Source: Halichondria panicea (taxonomy: Eukaryota; Porifera; Demospongiae; Suberitida; Halichondriidae). Taken from it: a stretch of DNA of 64,000 nucleotides. Positions 21,345-32,477 of the stretch are shown piece by piece. A program made the position numbers and the translations under genes. The stretch is taken from assembly GCF_963675165.1 (NCBI RefSeq), contig NC_087387.1:6688084-6752083 (forward strand), in the 5' to 3' direction. Position 1 is the first letter of the stretch. Each line of letters begins with the position of its first letter. Under the pieces are notes generated by a model. The model ran no database searches, was not told the DNA's origin, and saw only the letters and a list, made by a program, of their open reading frames with translations.

Positions 21345-21823
21345 AATGCTTAGCTACTTCACTACATGTATTACTGGTATGAATTCTGCACTCTCCAATG
21401 TTACTTTCCCCTCCAGGATGTGTCACCAAACATAAAGTAGGGTGGATTAGCTGTTGGTGTTGTATCACCTCCTTTCTTGGCTCCTGGTGATTGTAATTAT
21501 AATTCAATGACATGTATAATTTATATCCCATATCTTGGCCGCTGAGTCCCAGTTGTCTACACACAACATTGGCCTCCACTCTTGACCATGTTCCACCACC
21601 AGTACACAGGGAATGCCACTCTCCATCATGGCAGAACTGTATATACTTTTCATTCGGAAATAAACCTCCTTCCTCAGATAGCTTTACAGCTCCATTATTG
21701 CACACTGCACAATCAAAAAATTATTATATACAAATCATTACTGAAGCAGCACTTACCTTGCCGGTCCGCGAGTATTTGTCCAAGCAGGACAATAGTGAGT
21801 AATACCAAGCAGATACTAGCCAT
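21345..21823 (-). pseudogene. E4: 5' part of an E-family SRCR gene, interrupted
   Basis: Signal exon 21757-21823 (MASICLVLLTIVLLG), then an SRCR-1 exon (about 21533-21705) with CHDGEWHSLC and VVCRQLGLSGQ. Its donor is mutated: CAAG is followed by ATATGG where relatives have GTATG. The next exon (about 21345-21490; SNIGECRIHTSNTC) breaks off at the ORF1-like insertion. SRCR-2, TM and tail are absent. The same state is found in E5 (31278-31756), so the damage came before the duplication. Confidence 0.8.
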
Positions 21824-22400
21824 GACTATATATTCTCGATACAAATGAATTCAAGCAGATTTATTAGGTACTGTGCAAAGGCTATATAATGCATGACGTT
21901 GACATTAATTTGTAGTATGCTTGTCTGTCTTATGTTGTCATAGTCCACCCACCCACCCACAAGCATAAACAGCGGTCTAAACTGAGTAGGTTGATAGCCT
22001 TGTAGACACAAGGTTTCTTGTTCCCTTTTATGGTAATGGTTAGCCTGCATGTTTGTTTACTTTAAGTCACATCCTCTCTCGTGCCCTGAGGGCATATAAC
22101 TCTGATAACAAAGTGTGTATAATTATTGTACTGTGTGCTGACTGTAGCTAGTAGAAAAGTGCAATATTAGTATACTGTTCTTAAAAACTTATATAAATTA
22201 TGTTAAATTGCTAATGTGCTAATGGTCCATTTGTATGAGATCTAACATCATATACTGTAGTAATCATTCTGAAACATAGTTAGGACATGGTAATGCAACC
22301 TGATTGTTATTGTATACTGCATGCTTAGTTTTGTATTCTGTAATATTATGCGTCTCTGCACACTAGCTATGACTGCATGTTACTCTGAACCTCTCTTTCC

Positions 22401-23848
22401 TTAATTACTGGCTTCTACCGTCACTGGTGGTGGATTGGATATCTGGAGTGCTCTCGGCTTGGGCTTGAAATTATCAATGACGTCATAGTCACCAACTGCT
22501 TCATCAATTGTGGTCACAGTATCGTAGTTAGGATCTTGTGAGCTGACATTCAGGAATGTCCCATTGTAACTCTCATTCACTTTTGTTAGAATTCTGTTAC
22601 TGAGCAAAAAATTATAGCACCTCCATGCATGTAATTGAGTATAATAATTATTATACCTTTGTTTTGTTGGACTTGAGTTCCTTTTCTTTGTGACAGTGCA
22701 AGCCACCCACGCAATAACTGTCCCTACTTCTAGTAGTACAAGAAGTCCAATCACTGCTCCTAGTGCACTGGTGATTGGGCTTCTTGGATGCATGGTTGTA
22801 TTCTGTGCAGCACTGGTTGAGATACTACTGCTTGGGATTGTTGGATCACTGCTGTTGGTGGTAGTTTGATCTTCGATTATGTCAGAGGGTGCCATGCATA
22901 ATGTTGATGAGTTAGGACATGTCTCACAGAACGATGGACACTCAACGGCTAAACCTCGAGCACATACATGTAACCCACTGTCAGTGATGTTCCCACAGCT
23001 CAATCTATTGTTGGTATCCATGGTGCAACTAACTTGTGGGCTTGTTGTGCTGATTACGTTTGACACTGCTGCTGTGAAACGTATAGTTTACGTATGTAAA
23101 TGTTTGCTTGACCTGATCATACTCAGTTCTTACCTTGGCTTGGAAATCCTAGCTGAGAGCAAACATGTCCAGCTAGTGCTTGGTTGTAGCACATTGTACC
23201 CCATCTCTTGTTCTGACACACCTCCACTCGTCCTTGTCTTATGTTGAATCCACCCACCAGTCGAAGAGATCCATCAGTGCAGTTGGCTAGTTTTATAGAC
23301 TTAGTTGATAAGAAAAACAACTAAAAATCACGTTACCTGGAATGCATTTTACCCATCCTTGTCTGTTGTTTTCACTCGTGCGACAGTTTTCCAATGTGTT
23401 TGTTGGTTTACACTCTGCTAATGTATTCTCCCCACCAGCACACGATGATTGACTGAACATGAAGAACTTTCCCATATGAATGTCACCAAAGGCAGTCACC
23501 CCTTTTATGGCTCCTGAAATAATAATTATATTACCGTATAGTGTGCTCTGTAGCATACCTTGGTCACTGTAGCCTAGCTGTCTGCATACAACATTCGCTT
23601 CAACACGCAACCACGATCTAGTACACAGAGTCCTCCAAATACTATCAATGCAGTACTGAACGTAGCTTCTATTGTCCGTTGTGTTATGTGATAGTTGAAC
23701 ATGTCCACTATTACAGCCTGCATGCCATGTTTCTGTATATCAGTCTCTATTATATATAGTGCATGTACTCACTTTGTGCTATTGCAGAGAGTTGTCCAAC
23801 TAAAGCAATAGTGACTACACCTAGTAGTGCTGAGATAATATTCGCCAT
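22401..23848 (-). CDS. D2: SRCR transmembrane receptor, family D, tail T2
   Basis: Intact six-exon - strand gene, 392 residues. Exons: 23773-23848, 23559-23717, 23337-23513, 23134-23286, 22657-23071, 22401-22599. The signal peptide is MANIISALLGLVTIA. SRCR-1 runs from CNSGHVQLSHN through VVCRQLGYSDQG to GWVKCIPG. SRCR-2 runs from CTDGSLRLVGG through CSQLGFPSQG to RGLAVECPSFC. The Ser/Thr-rich stalk is about residues 235-280; the TM helix is ALGAVIGLLVLLEVGTVIAWV. Tail T2 has YDTV, nine residues, YDVI, then a proline motif SNPPPVTV. A 6-nt ACATGT insertion in SRCR-2 (near 22965) adds two residues relative to D3. It is the best D-family candidate for function. Confidence 0.87.
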
Positions 23849-24109
23849 GACTAATTCAAGCTATAATGATACTCTTGTGAATGTAAGCAGTAATTTTTAA
23901 GTATAGTCTACATGTACTGTGCACAAGCTATAATAATGCTGCAAGTTGTTAATTTAGTAGTAATAATTACTTTCATGTGTTGCATTTGTCCGTCTTTTGT
24001 TGTCATAGTTCACCCACAAACATAACAGTTCTCTGAACTGATAGGCATTGAATGAAAGTGAATGACTTGTAGACACAAGGTTTCTTATTCTCCATTTTAG
24101 CTGGACAGT

Positions 24110-24420
24110 ATATACTAGGTAGTGTTTTATCACGCCTCGAAGAACGTATATACGATTCATTCCTCTGCCTGTGGAGCTGCATGATTATTATAGTTAGCAT
24201 ACAATAAACTAAAAGGTGGGCAATAACTGATTTACACATTAGCTGCCATTAGTGTTTCTCCTCCTAGCAACAATACCATGCACAACCAATCAGAGTGATT
24301 ATTTGTAGGACCACTAGAACACCAATAACTGCTCCCAATGCCACTGTAATAGTGCTGGTATGATGGTTAGTCGAGCCTGTGAATAATGTACAAATATCCA
24401 CCGTGACTCGACACTGCTCA
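24110..24420 (-). pseudogene. F-type TM/tail relic 2
   Basis: Stalk/TM-like sequence on the - strand (CCAATAACTGCTCCCAATGC, the reverse of the AVIG helix start) and a short tail start near 24140-24175 resemble the F locus at 43356-44085. No open multi-exon model is possible. Confidence 0.5.
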
Positions 24421-24748
24421 ATAATAATTATAAGGCTGCACACATTTATATCCTCACATAAATACAGTACATGTACTGAAACTGTAACATGCTCAAAAAT
24501 AACTGTCAGTCCAACACATACAATTCAAGGACTGCTTTCATTATAACATAATTACGGCAATAGAACTTGCAATAAACATAACAAGTCTACTAATACAAGC
24601 AATTCCTGGACACTCTTTTGATCTGTTAACAACTACTAGCAGTAACTTAGCTGGATTTATGTGTGGTAAGAAATTACAGTCATGATGTCTAGCTATAATT
24701 ATGAGGCAAGCTGTCTATACATACAATGCAGGTTATATCTTTATACAG

Positions 24749-24937
24749 GTTGTTCGAATGGTAATGTTCGATTCAGAGACCAACCACTTGAAATGGATGA
24801 CTCAGTAAAAGGAGTAGTGCAGTTTTGTGGCAATGGAGAGTGGAAAACTTTGTGTGCCAGTAGTAATTGGTTAACAACATTTTCATCCAATGCTGCTCCA
24901 TATGTGGTTTGTCGACAACTAGGCTATTCTGAAAGAG
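24749..24937 (+). pseudogene. Orphan SRCR exon of a distinct type
   Basis: An acceptor (TTATACAG) and a donor (AGAG then GTATAA) bound one phase-1 exon. It reads CSNGNVRFRDQPLEMDD, then VVQFCGNGEWKTLC, a loop longer than in relatives (NWLTTFSSNAAPY), and VVCRQLGYSERG. No signal exon is seen before it and no partner SRCR exon follows before B5 begins at 25045. It may be the last relic of another family, or an alternative exon. It is intact and unlike families A to E. Confidence 0.5.
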
Positions 24938-25044
24938 GTATAATTATACCTAGCATGCTAACTGTTTATGTGTGCATGCATATATACAGGAGCTACAAGG
25001 GGATTCAATCTGTTCATCTCTACCAACATCACCTCATTTCAGAT

Positions 25045-26828
25045 ATGAACACTCTAATATTGATTGCAATCCTCCTTGTTGCTTCGAAAGCTGTTCAAGG
25101 TAAATTCTTGTATATACTTCTATGAAGTTTACAAGTTTACTCCCTCAGGCTGCATCAATGGAAACGTACAGAGACTAGATGATGGTAGAGTCAATGTTTG
25201 CTTTGGTCAAGAATGGAAAACTGCATGTGTGTGAGAAAGGCTACCAATGGTGTGCTTATCAAGCTAACATTGCATGCAGACTGCTGGGCTACAATAATAA
25301 TGGTACATTTCTCAGTATAATGTATGCTTTGCTAATTCTTTGTGTCCCACAGGGGCAAGTGTGGAACGATCATGCTTTGTCTCAACCGGTTTGAATTACA
25401 TTGATGTTAGTAAGTGTAGTGGAACAGAGAATACTTTTGAAGAATGTGGAATCAACCAAAGAGATTTTGGTGATTGTAGAGATGGTGGCTGCAGTGGTAC
25501 CGAGAAAAGTCATCCTGAAATAATGTGTCTATTAGGTAAATATTTTGCTCACAAAATTAACAGTTGAGTATAATAATGCTTATGAATCGCAGCCGACTGC
25601 ACTAATGAAACCATAAGACTGGTGGGTGGGTCCAACATAAGAGAGGGACGAGTGGAGGTGTGTGTGGGCGGTCGCTGGGGAACTGTTCAAAACAATAATT
25701 CCCAACTGGTAGAATTTGTTTGCTCTACACTGGGTTTCCCAACTGAGGGTAGGGACAGTGATGGTTGCCATGTGCGTCTAATAATTAATATGTTATAGGT
25801 TCAGAAGCAGTCACTACTTTTGGCCATAGAACAGCTCTGACAAGAAGCTGTGTAATAATAAATAGTGCCCTCCACTGCGTAGACATTACAGACCAGTCTG
25901 TTGATTCCATGGATCTTGGTGTTGTGTGCAAGACATACCAAGATGTTATTGGTTCAGTTATTAATAGGACAATCGATCAAACCCTTCAGACGTGTCCTGA
26001 ACCAACTACCACCAGCGTAACAGCCAGCCAACAGCCAGCCAATCATGACCGGTGGAACAAATCACCCAACCACTAACAGCCAGCCAGCCACCACCAGTGA
26101 AGTAGACCAATCCACATTAGCTAAAGAAATGGGCGGAAGTTGTCCTGTTGCAGCCTTAGGAGGATTGATTGGTCTTCTGGTTGGTCGTGCTCCTAGGACT
26201 TGCTATTGGATTGACTGTAACTTGTTGTGTGTTGTGGAAACGCAGGTCACAGAAACAGCAAGCTGAGTGAGTTCACTGAGGGTATGTGTTCCATTGAGTG
26301 TGTTGTTGTTTCATGAGTGTTTGTTTATAAAAGAGCTGCTGAATAAGTTTATTTAATCTTCAACTTATTTTTGTTCAGGTGTATTGCGTACATTGTTCAC
26401 TTTCAGTTCTAATAATAAGTATGAACACCTGACCGTATCAATCCAGGTGCAACATTTCTCAAAGGCAAGAGCTCTCAACAATTCAACGACAACTAAACAA
26501 CCCAGTATACGATACAAGCATGAAACCACACAATGCATACAGCTCCAGTGGACCTACCTACGAACAAGTTGCCAATGGCAATAAACAAGACCACACCTAC
26601 TCAATACTTGAGCGCGATAAGAACACGAATTGTCGCTCAAATCAGCTCAATGCTATAGACGAGGAGCAGAACTACCATGTGGTGGAGAGTGGAAGGTGCG
26701 AGGGTGTGGAGGGGGCGGGCTGTGACAGTGTGTACAGTGAAGCTAGTAACTACGAAGTGCCAATGTCAAGCAAAACGGACAGCAAGGTGTGGCTGTGTGA
26801 AGAGGATTACTCCACACTCAAGCATTGA
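25045..26828 (+). pseudogene. B5: SRCR receptor pseudogene with long T3 tail
   Basis: Exons: 25045-25099 (signal MNTLILIAILLVA), 25149-25302, 25353-25535, 25593-25748, 25799-26266, 26447-26828. Exon 2 has a CATG insertion (ACTGCATGTGTGTGAG) giving a stop. The stalk of exon 5 is out of frame with its TM part. The TM has the same shift as A1 (APRTCYWID). The tail exon is undamaged and long: YEQV, nine residues, YSIL, then NYHVV, VYSEA and NYEVP. B1 and B4 are its relatives. Confidence 0.8.
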
Positions 26829-28038
26829 GAAAACTGTATATTGTGTATTATATTTTATACTGCATCATGTGACTCAAAACTTCGGTCTTATAGAGACCTT
26901 GCAATTCTTGTGCATTTTCATTTATAATTTTAGTAATCAGTTAGATTCTCTTGATCACGTGTCTCAGTGATTTAAGGTAGCTACTAATGTGAGCTGCTTG
27001 TTGTTGGAGTGATCGATGTACTGTGTGTCCAAATAAATCTTATTGGTTCTGATTCTCAATCAATGTACAAAATGTACAGTCTAAATGGTTTTCTTGGAAT
27101 TCAGTTCCTGGCACTATACGTAAGCGCACACGTACACAGGTATAATTTAGTAGCCCTGGTAGATCACCTGATCTCCTGCATGCCCTTCTCCACACTCCTC
27201 AGACCTGAAACACTCCAGGCAGTTATATACCCAGTCCTCTGGTTCACTCTACATATATACATGGACATCACCATGGATACAAGCTGTACCTATACAATAA
27301 TCAAACTTCTGAATTCTATTTCGATGTACGACTGCTGGTGGCCTACGGTACTCGTCAGTCTTCTGTTCAGCTGCAGAGATGAGCTTCTGGATCGAGGTCT
27401 AGTTGTTTCCTCTTCCTCTCTCTCTTTCTATAATTTTCTTCATCTCTTCCATCAGTCGATCGTCTGTAGTCATCCCTATAATTATTATAGCCATCAGCAG
27501 TTGTAATTTCATATTTTTTGACTGAAAAAAAGCGTTTTACAATACATTCTTGAGTACAGTGACTGCATGCATAGCCAATGGAACTTATTCTGTACACAGC
27601 AAGTGATACGTTTGTTTAGTGTCAGTCCCTGAAAACACAATAACATGTTCTAGGTATTCTAACAGTTGCTCAATAGCCCCACAGATAACTTTCAAGAAGA
27701 CCAGGTTTCATGATTGTTAGTGTCAGTCCCTGAAAACAATAACATGTTTTAACAGTTGCTCAATAGGCCTAGAGATAACTTTCAAGAAGACCCAGTATCC
27801 ATCCTTGATTATTTTTATCTCATGATGCAACTATTGAAAATATTCAACTATAAAAATATTGTGATTACTGTTGTACAATCAGTGTTATATGATGCATACA
27901 CAAAGGTTTATGTATTAACCATAATTATAGCTACTTATTTAAATTGTCTGTATGATGACTGTATCTCTACATACCATAGTTATATGAAACTGTTATACAT
28001 ATAGCTATTGCCTATAATTATAACTGTTGTTGAAAGGT
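26829..28038. other. Spacer between convergent B5 and E2
   Basis: No gene is supported. The sequence is largely homologous to 15805-16696, with internal repeats (TGCTCAATAGCC...AACTTTCAAGAAGACC occurs at 27668 and 27757). A 76-codon charged - strand frame at 27367-27597 has no recognisable domain. Confidence 0.5.
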
Positions 28039-29419
28039 TTATTCTCCTCCAACATTATTCTTTTTCTCCTTATTGACAGCTGCGTACATATGAGCCTCTG
28101 CGTTGTAGAACTCATCATCACTCTTACTGGCCTCAACCTTCACTGGTGGTGGGTTAGATGGTTTCTGCTTGTTATGATCAATGACATCATAGTCACCAAT
28201 CGCTTTATCGCTTGTGGTCACTGTACTGTAGTTAGGACCTAGTGAACTGTAGCTCGGTTCCATTAGAGCTGTGTCAGTGTAGCTCTCATTCACTTGTATT
28301 AGAACTCTGATAATTTAGGACAAAGTTAGCAACTTGTGTATAGTAAAATTGAATACCTTTGTTTTGGTGAACTTGAGTTCCTTTTCCTTGTGACAGTACA
28401 AGCCACCCACGCAATGACTGTCCCTACTTCTAGTAGTATTAGAAGTCCAATCACTGCTCCTAGTGCACTGGTTGTATTTTGTACAGCATAGTTGTGAGTT
28501 TGACATTTAATGACTAAGCTCGCCATATCACTTGTAGCTAGCATCTTCACTGTGTCTTTGCAAATCAGTTTTGTATCATCATTTGTCACTCTACAATCAA
28601 CTTTTGGAACAATAGAAGAGTTAGTACTTCGCACCATTGCTCCTATAATTATAACGTACATATACGTATAGATTTCATCTATGTAATCATGTGCATTATT
28701 ATACCTTCGATCGGAAATCCTAACATTTTACAAACAGTGCCTGCCAGCACTTCATTGTAACAGATGGATGCCCAATATCCCTGCATACAGAAGTCCACTC
28801 GTCCCTCTCTGATAGTGGAACCACCCACCAGTCTTATGTCTCCACTGTTACAGTTGGCTGTATAATTATCTCATGCAGTATTAACTTTAATTTTCAAAAG
28901 TTAATGCTCTTACCTGGTTGACATCTTACCCATCCTGCACTCTTATTACATGTACTGGTATGAATATTGCACTCTCCTATGTTACTTTCCCCTCCAGTAC
29001 ATCTGCCATTAATCATAAAGTAGGCGAGCGGTTGATCAGCTGCTGGTAGCGTTGTACCACCTCCTCTATTAGCTCCTGAAGATGATGATGGACTAATTCA
29101 AGGACATGTACAACAAACAGAACAAACGTACCATGGTCGCTGAGTCCCAGTTGTCTGCACACAACGTTGGCCTCCACTCTTGTCCAGCTTCCACCACCCG
29201 TACACAGCCAATGCCATTCTCCATCATGGCAGTACTGGACATACTTTTCTCTCGGAAGGAATTTTCCTTCAGATAGCTTTATAGCTCCATTATTACACAC
29301 TGCACAATCATAGAGCATAAAATTACTTTATTACTGAAGCACTTACTTTGCCCGTCCGTGACTATTAAATTTTGTCCAACTAGGACAATAGTGAGTAGTA
29401 CCAAGCAGATACTAACCAT
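28039..29419 (-). CDS. E2: SRCR transmembrane receptor, family E, tail T1
   Basis: Intact - strand gene, 369 residues. Exons: 29347-29419, 29132-29299, 28914-29075, 28705-28857, 28357-28642, 28039-28306. The signal peptide starts MVSICLVLLTIV. SRCR-1 runs from CNNGAIKLSEG through YVQYCHDGEWHWLC and VVCRQLGLSDHG to GWVRCQPG. SRCR-2 runs from CNSGDIRLVGG to VCKMLGFPIEG plus a short segment ending CQTHNYAV. The stalk is very short, followed directly by the TM helix (ALGAVIGLLILLEVGTVIAWV). Tail T1 carries YSSL, YSTV, nine residues, YDVI, SNPPPVKV and MYAAV. An AAATTT insertion in the signal exon adds Asn-Leu compared with E1. It converges with B5. Confidence 0.86.
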
Positions 29420-29814
29420 GAGTATTCTGATACACTTGTGAATGCTAGCAGATCTATTAAGTACTGCGAAGAGGCTAACACTTGTCGACTTTATTATATA
29501 GTTACGTAGTAATACTTTCATGTGTTGCATTTGCCCGTCTTTTGTTGTCATAGTTAACTCACAAACACAACAGTTTTTTGAACTGAGTAGGCGTTGAATG
29601 AAAGTGAATGACTTGTAGATACAAGGTTTCTTATTTCTCTTATGGTGGTGTTTACTTTATCTCATACCCCAATATATATTGTGTACTGAGGGCTATACAT
29701 TGTGAGTGGTGTGTGTACTGTGTGTTACACTGCAGAGTGTTCTGAACAATTTTGCATGTGCAATAAATAATTGGTAAAAGTTCTACTCTTGGTAATGGAC
29801 AACCACAATGACAA

Positions 29815-30009
29815 TTACCGTATAGCGGGTTATTTTCATATGGTGGAAATGTTTGTATTTTTCATCTTATCAGTGGAGCACCTCCGAAAAATAAAATTGC
29901 AACATTTTTTTGGCACAATAGGTTCAACGTCACTATCCTGAGCTGTACGAAAATGAAAAAAGGGCAGTTTGTACGAAATTTTGCACCGAAATTACCTACT
30001 ATACGGTAA
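29815..30009. mobile_element. Short MITE, copy B
   Basis: Same element as 19882-20076, carried along in the duplication. Confidence 0.8.
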
Positions 30010-30385
30010 CATTTGTACAGTTTTCAGAGTATAGGCATGATATGACTGCATGTAGTCAGTCATCACTAGATCCATTAGCCATTAAAGTGACAAACAACAG
30101 CAGTTGCAATTTCATTCTTCGTGGACATACAATGAATCTTTGAATACAGTGACTGCATGCAGAGCCAATATGTACACATGCGGCCTGATTGTATAATGTA
30201 TATACACAGCAAGCGATCTGTTTGTAGTGTTCAGTCCCTGAAAACACAATAACACATTCTAGGTATTCTAACAGTTGCTCAATAGCCCCACAGATAACTT
30301 TCAAGAAGACCCAGTATTCATTACAGTATATATTCCTTACCTTTGTGACTCAAAGATTCATTATGATTGATTGATTATTTTCACC

Positions 30386-31174
30386 TCACGATTCAACTGT
30401 GCATTTCTGGGTTTCAAGTTGGGTCAGAATCTCTTCGTCACTATGTACCACAAACCACCACCTTTCCTTGTTACTTTTAGTTGTGTTAGATTTTCGCTTA
30501 AGTTTCATCTTAGAGGCTTCAATGCTAGTGAGTTGCACTAACGTGTTAGTGATTGATTTATTGGTAGCTGATCTCAAAGTTCCCCAGATACGTCTTGCAC
30601 CTTCAACCATAACTCTATTTCTGTTTCCTTTTGACACATTTAATTCCGTGAGTTTCAGTTCAATAGGTTTTGGAGGTATATTCTTGTTGGGTCTAAAGAC
30701 TACTTTCTTTTCGATAGGGTGGGGCTGTGACAGTACAACTTCTGCGTACGAACTAGGCTGGGTTTCAACTTGTGTACAGAGGTTTTGAAGATCATTTCTG
30801 AGAGAGGCAATAGCCTCCATGGCCGGTGCAGGGTCACACAAATTCTTTTCTTCAAGCAGCAAAGCCTTGACATTTGACAATTCATTCTTGAGAGTTTCTA
30901 TCTCTCCCTGGAGATTGCTTACAATGGTAGAGTGCATCTTTTGGGTGCAGGTGAGACAAACAAAGGTAGAGGAGCTTTCTATTATCCTTTTATGACAAGT
31001 GACTGTAACTCCAGCACAGTATCTGTGTAGTTGCTTCTGGCACACACCATCACAAGTTAAGCTGTTTTCCCCATCTTTGATAGCACAACAGCAAAGGTCA
31101 CATGTGGCAGAGGACTTTTCCCCAGTCTTTCTTTTTGTTCTCTTTGATACACTAGCCACTGGTACACTAGCCAT
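30386..31174 (-). CDS. PHD-finger/coiled-coil protein, probable LINE ORF1 fragment, copy B
   Basis: Identical in translation to the 262-residue protein at 20453-21241, with the same PHD-type Cys/His pattern, coiled coil and host-derived stop. It interrupts E5 at the same place, so the insertion predates the segmental duplication. Confidence 0.65.
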   Translation of the reverse strand: MASVPVASVSKRTKRKTGEKSSATCDLCCCAIKDGENSLTCDGVCQKQLHRYCAGVTVTCHKRIIESSSTFVCLTCTQKMHSTIVSNLQGEIETLKNELSNVKALLLEEKNLCDPAPAMEAIASLRNDLQNLCTQVETQPSSYAEVVLSQPHPIEKKVVFRPNKNIPPKPIELKLTELNVSKGNRNRVMVEGARRIWGTLRSATNKSITNTLVQLTSIEASKMKLKRKSNTTKSNKERWWFVVHSDEEILTQLETQKCTVES

Positions 31175-31277
31175 TGCTACACTCTACACAGCTAAGTGCT
31201 AAGTGCTAACTCCTTAGTAGCCTTCTTAGTATTCACAGAGAACCTACTTTAAAATCAGTTCTCTTAGCAGTCCACAA

Positions 31278-31756
31278 AATGCTTAGCTACTTCACTACAT
31301 GTATTACTGGTATGAATTCTGCACTCTCCAATGTTACTTTCCCCTCCAGGATGTGTCACCAAACATAAAGTAGGGTGGATTAGCTGTTGGTGTTGTATCA
31401 CCTCCTTTCTTGGCTCCTGGTGATTGTAATTATAATTCAATGACATGTACAATTTATATCCCATATCTTGGCCGCTGAGTCCCAGTTGTCTACACACAAC
31501 ATTGGCCTCCACTCTTGACCATGTTCCACCACCAGTACACAGGGAATGCCACTCTCCATCATGGCAGAACTGTATATACTTTTCATTCGGAAATAAACCT
31601 CCTTCCTCAGATAGCTTTACAGCTCCATTATTGCACACTGCACAATCATATTATATACAAATCATTACTGAAGCAGCACTTACCTTGCCGGTCGGCGAGT
31701 ATTTGTCCAAGCAGGACAATAGTGAGTAATACCAAGCAGATACTAGCCATGACTAT
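31278..31756 (-). pseudogene. E5: interrupted E-family SRCR gene, copy of E4
   Basis: Signal exon about 31690-31756 and SRCR-1 exons with the same lost donor and the same truncation as E4. It differs from E4 by a few substitutions and a short indel in intron 1. Confidence 0.8.
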
Positions 31757-31949
31757 ATATTCTCGATACAAATGAATTCAAGCAGATTTATTATAGGTAC
31801 TGTGCAAAGGCTATATAATGCATGACGTTGACATTAATTTGTAGTATGCTTGTCTGTCTTATGTTGTCATAGTCCACCCACCCACCCACAAGCATAAACA
31901 GCGGTCTAAACTGAGTAGGTTGATAGCCTTGTAGACACAAGGTTTCTTA

Positions 31950-32477
31950 TTCCCTTTTACGGTGATGGTTAGCCTGCATGTTTGTTTACTTTAAGTCACA
32001 TCCTCTCTCGTGCCCTGAGGGCATATAACTCTGATAACAAAGTGTGTATAATTATTGTACTGTGTGCTGACTGTAGCTAGTAGAAAAGTGCAATATTAGT
32101 ATACAGTTCTCAAAAACTTATATAAATTGCTAATTTGCTAATGGTCCATTTGTATGAGATCTAACATCATATACTGTAGTAATCATTCTGAAACATAGTT
32201 AGGACATGGTAATGCAACCTGATTGTTGTTATAATTTATGTATACTGCATGCATGTTTACACAATTCTTTACTTTCTTGAAGGGATATGATTCACCGATG
32301 GCCTATAAACAACCATAGTATAGGAGCTAGTGCATGCACTCCTGATTATAGTATTCAGCATGCCGGAATTCTGTACATAATTATTCCACACATAGGTTGT
32401 AATAATTAGTTACGTATTCTGTAATATTATGCGTCTCTGCACACTAGCTATGACTGTTTCTCCTAACCTCTCTTTCC
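31950..32477. other. Intergenic between E5 and D3
   Basis: No gene is seen. 32235-32400 is an extra segment absent from the corresponding spacer upstream of the D2 tail at 22305-22340. It contains GAAGGGATATGATTCACCGATGGCC-like sequence similar to 36490-36545. Confidence 0.45.

Larger units (their letters stand above)
19486..22200. repeat. Segmental duplication SD2, copy A
   Basis: Matches 29419-32130 at an offset of 9933 bp. Between about 19490 and 21510 I found no differences; outside that stretch there are scattered substitutions and short indels. It contains a MITE (19882-20076), a retroposon ORF1 fragment (20453-21241) and pseudogene E4. Homology continues less closely through D2 and D3. 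Confidence 0.9.
29419..32130. repeat. Segmental duplication SD2, copy B
   Basis: Counterpart of 19486-22200. It includes the MITE at 29815-30009, the ORF1 fragment at 30386-31174 and pseudogene E5. The core of about 2 kb shows no difference from copy A, so it is very recent or an assembly duplicate. Confidence 0.9.

Noticed and set aside
27367-27597. 76-codon charged - strand frame
   Set aside because: No domain, not kept in the homologous spacer at 16270-16400.
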